DNA from: an uncultured Bacteroidota bacterium
Lineage (GTDB): Bacteria > Bacteroidota > Bacteroidia > UKL13-3
Assembly: GCA_903888395.1 (NCBI GenBank)
Contig: CAISTO010000400.1
Span: forward strand, 1-5,458
Direction: 5' to 3'
DNA: 5,458 bases
Below, piece after piece: positions 1 to 5,458 of the stretch (position 1 is its first letter; the number at the start of each line of letters is the position of its first letter). The notes beneath the pieces were generated by a model. It did no database searches, was not told the origin of the DNA, and worked only from the letters and a program-made list of their open reading frames with translations. A program made the translations under genes and the position numbers.

Positions 1-36
1 AAAACCTGGAAAAGTATGTTGTTGCCGGATTTTTAA
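1..36 (+). CDS. Possible 3' end of an upstream gene (partial)
   Basis: Reading from base 1, eleven sense codons (KTWKSMLLPDF) end in TAA at 34-36, immediately before and overlapping the A-tract of a strong terminator. A stop touching a terminator is the usual end of a gene, so this frame is preferred. The frame starting at base 2 stays open through the terminator to about 178, and the frame starting at base 3 runs to a TAA at 72-74; both would read through the hairpin. The fragment is too short to assign a family or function, and it could be non-coding. Confidence 0.33.
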   Translation, partial: KTWKSMLLPDF

Positions 37-63
37 AAAACCTCACTTTTGTGGGGTTTTTTT
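35..63 (+). terminator. Rho-independent terminator
   Basis: The left arm AAAAAACCTCAC (35-46) pairs with GTGGGGTTTTTT (51-62) over 12 bp with one T-G wobble. The loop is TTTT (47-50) and a run of seven T ends at 63. This ends the gene that enters from the left. The arms are A-rich on the left and T-rich on the right, so the same hairpin could also stop leftward transcription. It isolates the large downstream gene from upstream read-through, so that gene needs its own promoter. Confidence 0.9.
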
Positions 64-69
64 ATTTTA

Positions 70-152
70 TTTAACTACCATTTTTAACTATTTTTTTTAT
101 TCTATGTCACAAGATTTTACTTTTAAAAGAAGAACTTTTGGGTATTTAACTA
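70..152 (+). repeat. Three TTTAACTA copies in the AT-rich spacer
   Basis: TTTAACTA occurs at 70-77, 83-90 and 145-152. The last two extend to the 12-mer TTTAACTATTTT (83-94 and 145-156). A further TTTAACTATT lies at 5449-5458, upstream of the leftward gene, and one TTTAACTA lies inside coding sequence at 1681-1688. The spacer 64-217 is otherwise A/T runs without a convincing gene. The copies may be protein-binding sites or simply a product of AT-rich composition. Confidence 0.35.
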
Positions 153-213
153 TTTTATGTAATTTTTTTCAACTTTAAATTTTATTACTTGTTAATTATT
201 ATTTTTATCTAAA

Positions 214-241
214 TTGCTTGTGTTTAAACATTAAAAATTTG
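214..241 (+). promoter_or_regulatory. Candidate Bacteroidota promoter for the large gene
   Basis: TTG at 214-216 is separated by 17 bases from AAAATTTG at 234-241, one mismatch from the Bacteroidota -7 element TAnnTTTG. Transcription would then begin near 246-248, downstream of the TTG codons at 218 and 239 and about 43 bases before the ATA at 290. A weaker alternative is TTG 189-191, an 18-base spacer and TAAATTGC at 210-217. AT-rich sequence produces such matches easily, so this call is weak. Confidence 0.25.
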
Positions 242-3200
242 AAGCTTTTTATTTTTTATATTTCTCATTTATTTATAACAACAAACTTTATAAAAAAACA
301 AAGTTTGTTGTTACTATTTAGTGCATTTTTTATAATTAATAATGTGACTGCAGATACCAATTTTCAAATTAAGTTTATTGAAAACAAAGGTCAATGGACT
401 TCTGAAGTACTTTTTAAAGCTGACATTCCTGGAGGCCATTTATTTGTTTCTAAAAATTGTTTAACTTATTATTTAGTTGATAAAAAAGCTGTTCATGATC
501 ATCAACATGGACAAAATGTGAATGCAGGAAATGCACAGGTGGTTAAGGTTTTTTTTGATGGAAGTAATTCAAGAGAAATTGAAGTAGAAGCACGTCAAAC
601 ATTTGGAGAAAAGTTTAATTATTTTATTGGAGATCAATCTAATTGGCGAAGTGGAGTTAGAGCTTACCATCAAATTATTTTAAAAAATATTTATAAAGGC
701 ATAGATTTAGAAATTATTAGTAATGGTTACTCTGCTAAATCTAATTTTATAGTAAAACCATTAGCTGATCCATCCCAAATAAAATTAAGATATGAAGGTG
801 CAGACTCTTTAACAATTAAAAATGAAGATTTAATTGTAAGTACATGGGTTGGAAATATTGTTGAACAAAAACCAGAATCATTTCAAAGATTTAAAAAGTT
901 TTCTACTAAAATTTATTCAGCTTATCAATTAAATAATAATACTTTAACTTTTCAAATTGGTGAATATGAAAAGGAGAAAGAATTAATTATAGATCCAACC
1001 TTAATTTTCGGAACTTATGTTGGTTCTGTTGCTGATAATTTTGGTTTTTGCTCAGCATTTGATTATTCAGGAAATACTTTTGCAGGTGGTACCGTTTATG
1101 GTGCTAGTTTTCCTAGAACAACGGGTAAATTTCAAGCAAGTTTTGCTGGAGGAAATGGCTCCGGTAATGATTATGCCCGTGATTGTATTATTACTAAATT
1201 TTCTCCTGATGGTACCAATATGTTATGGGCTACTTATTTAGGCGGAACCAATAATGAACAACCACATAGCATGAGTGCTAACAGTATAGGTGATATTGTA
1301 ATCATGGGCTCAACTTATTCTTCTAATTTCCCTGTTTCGTCTGCTGGTTACGATAGAACTTTCAATGGTTTGTCGGATATTTTTGTAAGTAAATTAAGTA
1401 GTGATGGAACTGTTTTATTAGGCTCTACTTTTTTAGGTGGAGCAAAACGAGATGGTATTACTGGAATTGAACAAATGGGTTACCCAACTAATAATGGAGT
1501 TTTATGTTATAATTATTCTGATTGGTATAGAGGAGAAGTAATTGTAGATAGGTTCAATAATATTTATATTTCAAGTGTTACATCTTCAGCAAATGTTGAT
1601 TTATTACCTTTGCCAAATGCATTGCAACCTACTTATGGTGGTGGAGTAATTGATGGTTTAATTGCTAAATTCAATTCATCTTTAACTAATTTAAATTTCT
1701 GTACTTATGTTGGTGGATCTGGCGATGATGCTTGCTATGCAATTATAGTAGATGCCTTAAATAATTTATATGTAACTGGTGGAACCACTTCTAGTAATTT
1801 GCCCAATACAACATCTGCTTTTCCTTATCATGGAGGAGTAGATGGATTTATTTTGAAAACAAATACAAGTGGTTCAGTATCGCCAACTATTATTTATGTT
1901 GGGACCTCCGCTTATGATCAAAGTTATTTAATTCAAGAAAATGAAAATGGTGATATTTATGTAATAGGTCAAACAACAGGTACAATTTCTATTACTCCAG
2001 GAGTATACGGAATTGTAAATGCTAAGCAATTTGTAAAGGGATTTAATAGGTCATTGACTTCTGAATTCGTTTCTACTACTTTTGGTAAAGCTTCATCTTA
2101 TCCAAGTTTATCACCTACGGCTTTTGTAATTGATAAATGTAATAGACTCTATTTTAGTGGTTGGGGCGGAACTACAAATTCCTATAATAATGCCAATGTT
2201 GATAATACATTTGGTCTACCAACAACGCCTAATGCTTTTCAAAGAACAACTGATGGAAGCGATTTTTACTTAATGATTTTAGGTGATGGTTTAAAAGAAT
2301 TAACTTATGCTAGTTTTTATGGAGGAACCTTAAGTGCTGAACATGTAGACGGTGGAACAAGTCATTTTGATCAAAATTTTACTATTTATCAAACTGTTTG
2401 TGCCGGTTGTTGGGGCAATAGCGATTTTCCAACTACTCCTAATGCTTGGAGTAATTCTAACCCTGGTAGAAATAGTTTTGGTGGTGCCGGTTGTAATATT
2501 GGAGTTTTTAAATTTAATTTAGATGCTTCTATTTATCCTCCTGAATTTAGAGATACTATTTTATATGTAAATGCTGGTGATACCTTGAATTTTATAGCCA
2601 ATATATTTGATAAAGATAACGATTCAATAACTGTTTCAGCTAATGGAACTATACTTATGTCAGGAGCTAATCCTGCAAGTTTTAATGTATTAAGTAGGAG
2701 TAAAGGATTAACACAGGCAAGGTTAATTTGGCCAACTTTATGTAAAGATTTTTTACCTGATACTTTTGTAGTAGATTTAAGTTTAATAGATGATGCTTGT
2801 CCAATTTCTAAAACAGGATCAGGAAAAATAAAAATTATAGTTTTATCACCTCCAATTGCACCACCATTTCTTGAGTGTTTAAATAGTTTATCAACTAGTT
2901 TAGTAAAGGTAAAATGGGAAGCATATAATCAAAAACCAAGTACTTTTGGTTATTTAAAATTGCTAAAAAGTACCAATAACAGTCCCTTTGTTTTAATAGA
3001 TACAATTGCCAATTGGCAAACAAATGAAAGGTTAGATTTTAAAGCATTTAACCATCGAATTATTCAAACGAAATATATGCTAATTGGAGTAAATAATTGT
3101 GGTATTATTGGTGATACAAGTAGAATAATTTACAGTATATATGAAGGTGATACTATAGCTAATCCCGGATTCTTAAATGTAAATGATACTGTTGTTGAAT

Positions 3201-4621
3201 TTATTAAAACAGATACTTTAAATGCAAGTTTTACTATTTATGGTACAGGAAGTAAAGATTCTATATTTGCTGAAATTTCAGGAAGTTTATTAGGTTTTAA
3301 AGATTTAGCAATTGTAAAAACTGATGGTTTGAATGCTGCAACTGTTACATTTAGAATGATAACTGATTGTAATACTGAAATTAAATCTTGGGATTTGTTT
3401 TTTAAAGTGCGTGATAATCAATGTCCGCAGCCACGTGAAAAAACCAAAGTTATTCGAATAAATATTTTGCCAATTAGCAATATTCCATTACCTGTTTTAC
3501 AGTGTCCGTTAAAGCTAAATAACCAAACAGTAAAAGTGGTATTGCCTAAAATTATTACCAATAGGTATTTTAAGAAATTTAAATTAATAAGGTACAATGC
3601 AAATAATTATGCGAGTACATTAGGCGATTATTCAAGTTGGAATTTTGATAGTTCATTTATTGATAAATTGGCAATTGACAATGCAACAATTAATTATTGT
3701 TATCAAACGGTAAGCATTGATATTTGTGACAAACCAGCTGATAGTTCTAACATTATTTGTTTGCGAATGAAAAATGCTATTTACCCGCCAAAAATAACTT
3801 GGAATACAGTTACTGTAAAAAATGATCAAGTTGTAAAATTGATTTGGAATAAATCATTGAATGATTCAATGCATTTTTTAAATTATAATATTTATAAAAT
3901 GCAAGACAGAAATGGAAATGGCTTTACTTATTTAAATACTGTAAATTCAATTTCTGATACTACATATATTGATACTGAGGTAAAAGTAGATGATCATTCT
4001 TATTGTTATAAAATTACCAATTCAAACGAATGTGGTTTAGAAAGTTTAAACAATGATTCTGCTTGCAGTATATTATTAAAAGGAATTTCCGAAAAATTAG
4101 TTCATACATTAACTTGGCAAGATTTTAATTATTGGACACTTGGAACTCAAAAATTTGATTTGTTAAAAGCCAATGATTATAACCGGAATTTTGTTAATAT
4201 TTTGCCGAATAATACTAAACAATTTGCCTTCCAAGATAAAACATTTGATTATCAAGTTGGATTATATTTTTATCAAATTATTGCACATCAAAACCCCAAT
4301 ATTGGCAATGCAATTAGTGAATCAAATACGATTGAATTATTGCAATCGCCTTATATATATGCTCCAAATGCATATACTGCAAATGGAGATAATTTAAATG
4401 ATGTTTGGAAAGTAGAGCATGCTTTTGTGAAAGAATTTAACTTAAAAATTTATAACCGTTGGGGACAATTACTTTTTGAAACCAATGATAAAAATAAACC
4501 ATTTAGTTTAAACTTAACCAGTCAATTAATAGCAAATGATGTGTATGTTTATATAGTAAATTACTCAGGTTGGACAGGAGAAAGTAATACTTTAAAAGGT
4601 AACTTTACTGTTTTGAAGTAA
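218..4621 (+). CDS. Giant T9SS-exported surface protein: DUF7948, SBBP propeller, Ig/FN3 stalk, type B sorting domain
   Basis: The frame encodes 1467 residues if counted from TTG at 218; residue numbers here use that count. There is no ATG anywhere near the N-terminus. The real start is probably about residue 25, where ATA (290-292) precedes KKQSLLLLFSAFF and a VTA|D cleavage site after residue 45. Order of parts: DUF7948-like domain from about 50 to 258 (FIENKGQW at 53-60); SBBP-type propeller about 259-770 with recurring TY(V/L)GG, an SGWGG and a CAGCWG motif; Ig-like and FN3-like modules 772-1377; type B T9SS C-terminal domain 1379-1467 (APNAYTANGDNLNDVW, NRWG, NFTVLK). Such proteins pass the inner membrane by Sec and the outer membrane by T9SS. 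Their ligands are generally unknown, and adhesion or surface-matrix roles are the usual inference. It appears monocistronic. Family assignment is confident; the start and the biological role are not. Confidence 0.92.
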   Translation: MCLNIKNLKLFIFYISHLFITTNFIKKQSLLLLFSAFFIINNVTADTNFQIKFIENKGQWTSEVLFKADIPGGHLFVSKNCLTYYLVDKKAVHDHQHGQNVNAGNAQVVKVFFDGSNSREIEVEARQTFGEKFNYFIGDQSNWRSGVRAYHQIILKNIYKGIDLEIISNGYSAKSNFIVKPLADPSQIKLRYEGADSLTIKNEDLIVSTWVGNIVEQKPESFQRFKKFSTKIYSAYQLNNNTLTFQIGEYEKEKELIIDPTLIFGTYVGSVADNFGFCSAFDYSGNTFAGGTVYGASFPRTTGKFQASFAGGNGSGNDYARDCIITKFSPDGTNMLWATYLGGTNNEQPHSMSANSIGDIVIMGSTYSSNFPVSSAGYDRTFNGLSDIFVSKLSSDGTVLLGSTFLGGAKRDGITGIEQMGYPTNNGVLCYNYSDWYRGEVIVDRFNNIYISSVTSSANVDLLPLPNALQPTYGGGVIDGLIAKFNSSLTNLNFCTYVGGSGDDACYAIIVDALNNLYVTGGTTSSNLPNTTSAFPYHGGVDGFILKTNTSGSVSPTIIYVGTSAYDQSYLIQENENGDIYVIGQTTGTISITPGVYGIVNAKQFVKGFNRSLTSEFVSTTFGKASSYPSLSPTAFVIDKCNRLYFSGWGGTTNSYNNANVDNTFGLPTTPNAFQRTTDGSDFYLMILGDGLKELTYASFYGGTLSAEHVDGGTSHFDQNFTIYQTVCAGCWGNSDFPTTPNAWSNSNPGRNSFGGAGCNIGVFKFNLDASIYPPEFRDTILYVNAGDTLNFIANIFDKDNDSITVSANGTILMSGANPASFNVLSRSKGLTQARLIWPTLCKDFLPDTFVVDLSLIDDACPISKTGSGKIKIIVLSPPIAPPFLECLNSLSTSLVKVKWEAYNQKPSTFGYLKLLKSTNNSPFVLIDTIANWQTNERLDFKAFNHRIIQTKYMLIGVNNCGIIGDTSRIIYSIYEGDTIANPGFLNVNDTVVEFIKTDTLNASFTIYGTGSKDSIFAEISGSLLGFKDLAIVKTDGLNAATVTFRMITDCNTEIKSWDLFFKVRDNQCPQPREKTKVIRINILPISNIPLPVLQCPLKLNNQTVKVVLPKIITNRYFKKFKLIRYNANNYASTLGDYSSWNFDSSFIDKLAIDNATINYCYQTVSIDICDKPADSSNIICLRMKNAIYPPKITWNTVTVKNDQVVKLIWNKSLNDSMHFLNYNIYKMQDRNGNGFTYLNTVNSISDTTYIDTEVKVDDHSYCYKITNSNECGLESLNNDSACSILLKGISEKLVHTLTWQDFNYWTLGTQKFDLLKANDYNRNFVNILPNNTKQFAFQDKTFDYQVGLYFYQIIAHQNPNIGNAISESNTIELLQSPYIYAPNAYTANGDNLNDVWKVEHAFVKEFNLKIYNRWGQLLFETNDKNKPFSLNLTSQLIANDVYVYIVNYSGWTGESNTLKGNFTVLK
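276..313 (+). promoter_or_regulatory. Perfect 14-bp hairpin with putative start codon in its loop
   Basis: TAACAACAAACTTT (276-289) and AAAGTTTGTTGTTA (300-313) are exact reverse complements, separated by a 10-base loop ATAAAAAAAC (290-299). The loop opens with ATA (290-292), in frame with the large gene and directly before AAA AAA, the expected KK start of its signal peptide. No T-run follows the right arm, so this is not an ordinary terminator. By inference it is a translational or RNA-stability element around the initiation site. Alternatively it is an inverted-repeat binding site, or a chance palindrome inside a longer coding sequence. Confidence 0.55.
365..991 (+). other. DUF7948-like N-terminal domain region
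   Basis: Residues about 50-258 of the large protein open with FIENKGQW, then GGHLFVS, NYFIGD and the run YKGIDLEI. They close with KELIIDPTLIFGTY, which leads into the first propeller strand. This series of motifs is typical of the conserved N-terminal domain that precedes SBBP repeats in exported Bacteroidota proteins. No catalytic residues are recognisable, so I treat it as a structural or ligand-binding domain of unknown function. The assignment rests on recalled motif similarity, not on a search. Confidence 0.75.
992..2527 (+). repeat. SBBP-type beta-propeller repeats, probably seven blades
   Basis: Residues about 259-770 of the large protein carry a recurring strand, TY(V/L)GG or a variant. 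The Y/F residue falls at 267, 340, 405, 497, 560, 622 and 701, so spacing is 61-92 residues. Between copies come the usual partners: D..(G/N)N.Y..G.T.S..(F/L)P and D.F(V/I)(S/L)K. Seven copies suggest a seven-bladed propeller, which is an inference. The third interval is longest and contains an aromatic YNYSDWYRGE insertion. The late blades hold CNRLYFSGWGG and VCAGCWGN, motifs I recall from other large Bacteroidota proteins of this architecture. Confidence 0.78.
2531..3778 (+). repeat. Duplicated Ig-like plus FN3-like two-module unit
   Basis: Residues 772-975 and 981-1187 of the large protein are two diverged copies of the same pair of modules. Cysteines 842, 861, 887 and 961 in the first unit match 1051, 1069, 1096 and 1170 in the second, with offsets of 209, 208, 209 and 209. 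Other matching landmarks are DTLN (788-791 and 999-1002) and DSI (802-804 and 1014-1016). The first half of each unit resembles a cadherin- or Ig-like sandwich, and the second half an FN3-like sandwich with 74 residues between its two cysteines. Two more FN3-like modules without the partner follow (about 1188-1290, with NECG at 1270-1273, and about 1291-1377). Confidence 0.7.
4352..4618 (+). other. Type B T9SS C-terminal sorting domain (gliding-motility-associated family)
   Basis: Residues 1379-1467 of the large protein match the family that begins (F/Y)(I/A)PNAFTPNGDG.ND.W. Visible here are APNAYTANGDNLNDVW (1382-1397), KEFNLKIYNRWGQLLFE (NRWG at 1413-1416), a VYVYIVNY strand and a terminal GNFTVLK. 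Domains of this type direct a folded passenger through the T9SS outer-membrane translocon and are thought to be recognised with the help of PorP/SprF-like proteins. The W-D-G step that normally follows the NRWG strand is not present; the segment reads NKPFSLNL instead. Confidence 0.88.
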
Positions 4622-4622
4622 T

Positions 4623-5390
4623 TTAAAAACAAAGAATTAAACCAATAAACAACATTTCTAAATTGGTTTGAGTGCTTTTGTTTTGATAAGTTTTTAAATT
4701 ACCAAAGCTATCAAACTGAATAGAAGTTGGGTCAATAATTTTTATTTCATTTCCATGGTTTTGTTGGTATCGTAATTCTAATTTCACTCCTTCCATTAAT
4801 TTTAGTTTCAAACCGCCTCCTAAACCATAAATTTGAGTTACATCACCTTCTAAATTTTTCGTATCAGTTTTAGATTGATTATTTACATCGGTATAATTAA
4901 TGTTTTGTCTGGTGAAGAAAAATCTACCACCCCAGTATGCTGTTCCAAAAATTGTAATTGGCCAATTTGAGCCTAATTCCAAATCCAAATAAGGATACCA
5001 ACCATATGCATTGCTATTAATTGCAATACTTGTATTTTTACTTTGGTTTGTGCTTTTTCCACCGCAATATAAATAGTCAAAACCAAGACCAGTAATAAGT
5101 GAAATTGGTAAATTTTGATTGAATAAATTTTTACCTAATTTAAATCCAAAACCAATGCCCTCAAGTTCGGGTGATTCAAATGAGCTTGTTCCATAATTTA
5201 AATATGCACCAAATTGACCTTTGTTTTCATAATTACTACTTCCTGAATTCCTTATATTTTGATTGTTTTGAATAGTGTCTCCCTTTTTATTTTTATTTAT
5301 TTTACCTGCATTTGTGTTAGGATTTCGCTGCGCAAATGCAGTTGAAAAAGTCAAAATAATTATTAAAAATACAGGAATAAATTTTATCAT
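4623..5390 (-). CDS. Small outer-membrane beta-barrel protein, porin-like, function unknown
   Basis: This 255-residue protein begins at ATG (5390-5388). It has a clear Sec signal peptide of 20 residues (MIKF, a hydrophobic run, then AFA|Q). The predicted new N-terminus is Gln, as is common for signal-peptidase-I substrates in this phylum. Residues 21-58 form a polar, N/Q/K/G-rich linker. From about 59 onward, short alternating aromatic and glycine-rich strands (FGAYLNYG, GIGFGFKLG, ITGLGFDYLYCGG, GTAYWGGRFFF, GLGGGLKLKL, KLELRYQQ) suggest a barrel of roughly eight strands. The last residue is Phe, as expected for outer-membrane barrels. Cysteines occur only at 109 and 254. It is convergent with the large gene, with one base between their stops. 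It is shorter than PorP/SprF proteins, lacks motifs I recognise from them, and is not co-directional with the T9SS substrate. Localisation is likely; substrate or role cannot be inferred. Confidence 0.88.
   Translation of the reverse strand: MIKFIPVFLIIILTFSTAFAQRNPNTNAGKINKNKKGDTIQNNQNIRNSGSSNYENKGQFGAYLNYGTSSFESPELEGIGFGFKLGKNLFNQNLPISLITGLGFDYLYCGGKSTNQSKNTSIAINSNAYGWYPYLDLELGSNWPITIFGTAYWGGRFFFTRQNINYTDVNNQSKTDTKNLEGDVTQIYGLGGGLKLKLMEGVKLELRYQQNHGNEIKIIDPTSIQFDSFGNLKTYQNKSTQTNLEMLFIGLILCF
4626..4695. terminator. Imperfect, probably bidirectional terminator inside the barrel gene's 3' end
   Basis: The inner stem AAACCAAT (4639-4646) pairs with ATTGGTTT (4662-4669) around a 15-base loop. 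After a small asymmetric internal loop, the outer arm AAAACAAA (4626-4633) pairs with TTTGTTTT (4677-4684). Read rightward, the hairpin starts four bases after the large gene's TAA and its T-rich arm is followed by TTTTT at 4691-4695. Read leftward, the transcript ends in TTTGTTTTTAA, so its T-run overlaps the barrel gene's own stop codon. There is no other room for a terminator between the genes. The stem is AT-rich with an internal loop, so its strength is uncertain. Confidence 0.5.
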
Positions 5391-5400
5391 AGAATTGATA

Positions 5401-5432
5401 CAAATATATTTTTTAAGTTATATATTCAAAAA
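5401..5432 (-). promoter_or_regulatory. Bacteroidota-type promoter of the barrel gene
   Basis: On the minus strand TTTTTG (5432-5427) is followed, after 18 bases, by TATATTTG (5408-5401). The second box is an exact match to the Bacteroidota -7 element TAnnTTTG, and the first fits the -33 TTTG. Transcription should begin about 4-5 bases further on, near 5396-5397, leaving only about six or seven untranslated bases before the ATG at 5390. No Shine-Dalgarno sequence fits in that space. Confidence 0.72.
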
Positions 5433-5458
5433 GTAAACTTTAATTATATTTAACTATT
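5433..5458. other. AT-rich window edge upstream of the barrel promoter
   Basis: These bases hold no coding sequence. The only notable item is TTTAACTATT at 5449-5458, cut by the window edge, which matches the repeat found in the 64-217 spacer. On the strand that reads toward the barrel gene it appears as AATAGTTAAA, about 17 bases upstream of the -33 box. Confidence 0.3.

Noticed and set aside
218..220. TTG at 218 as a firm translation start
   Set aside because: It gives a long leader with two hydrophobic stretches, has no supporting ribosome-binding signal, and lies upstream of the better promoter candidate's expected start. It is kept only as the outer limit of the frame.
276..313. Hairpin as a terminator or as the end of a mobile element
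   Set aside because: There is no T-run after the right arm, no matching second copy elsewhere in the window, and no transposase or target-site duplication.
1017..1241. Rightward 74-codon frame inside the large gene
   Set aside because: It is an out-of-frame shadow of the propeller-coding region. Its Leu/Val-rich composition comes from the shifted AT-rich codons, and it has no independent signals.
992..4351. DNA-level tandem repeats or recombination hot spot in the repeat domains
   Set aside because: The repeats are visible at the protein level only. I saw no long identical nucleotide copies.
4173..4397. Rightward 74-codon frame near the end of the large gene
   Set aside because: It is a shadow frame overlapping the FN3-like and sorting-domain coding sequence. 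The Ile/Leu-rich product is an effect of composition.
4623..5390. Barrel gene as a PorP/SprF partner of the T9SS substrate
   Set aside because: PorP/SprF genes are typically longer and co-transcribed with the substrate gene. This one is convergent, shorter and lacks recognisable family motifs.

Overview
The window looks like chromosome of a low-GC member of the Bacteroidota. Four things point there: the very AT-rich composition, a large secreted protein ending in a gliding-motility-type (type IX secretion, T9SS) C-terminal domain, a TTTG / TAnnTTTG promoter, and the absence of Shine-Dalgarno sequences. No rRNA, tRNA, CRISPR array, transposase or integrase is visible, so a finer placement is not supported.

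Layout. Bases 1-36 probably hold the last codons of a rightward gene, followed at once by a strong rho-independent terminator (35-63). Bases 64-217 are extremely AT-rich with no convincing gene; they contain three copies of TTTAACTA. A rightward reading frame then runs from about 218 to 4621. It encodes a giant exported protein: signal peptide, DUF7948-like N-terminal domain, a propeller of SBBP-like repeats, a string of Ig-like and FN3-like modules, and a type B T9SS sorting domain. A leftward gene (5390 to 4623) encodes a small signal-peptide-bearing outer-membrane beta-barrel protein. Its own promoter sits almost on the start codon.

How the parts relate. The large protein should be exported by Sec, moved through the outer membrane by T9SS and held at or released from the surface. 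The small barrel should sit in the outer membrane. They are convergent, so they are not an operon, and nothing shows that they work together. Their stop codons are one base apart, and the only visible hairpin that could end both transcripts lies inside the last codons of the barrel gene.

Points most worth a second look: (1) the large gene has no ATG where its signal peptide should begin. An ATA sits exactly where ATG is expected, and it is in the loop of a perfect 14-bp hairpin. (2) The stalk of the large protein contains an old two-module duplication, with four cysteines repeated at a period of 208-209 residues. (3) The shared terminator is embedded in coding sequence. I found no convincing wholly new system; the gene families are recognisable ones.
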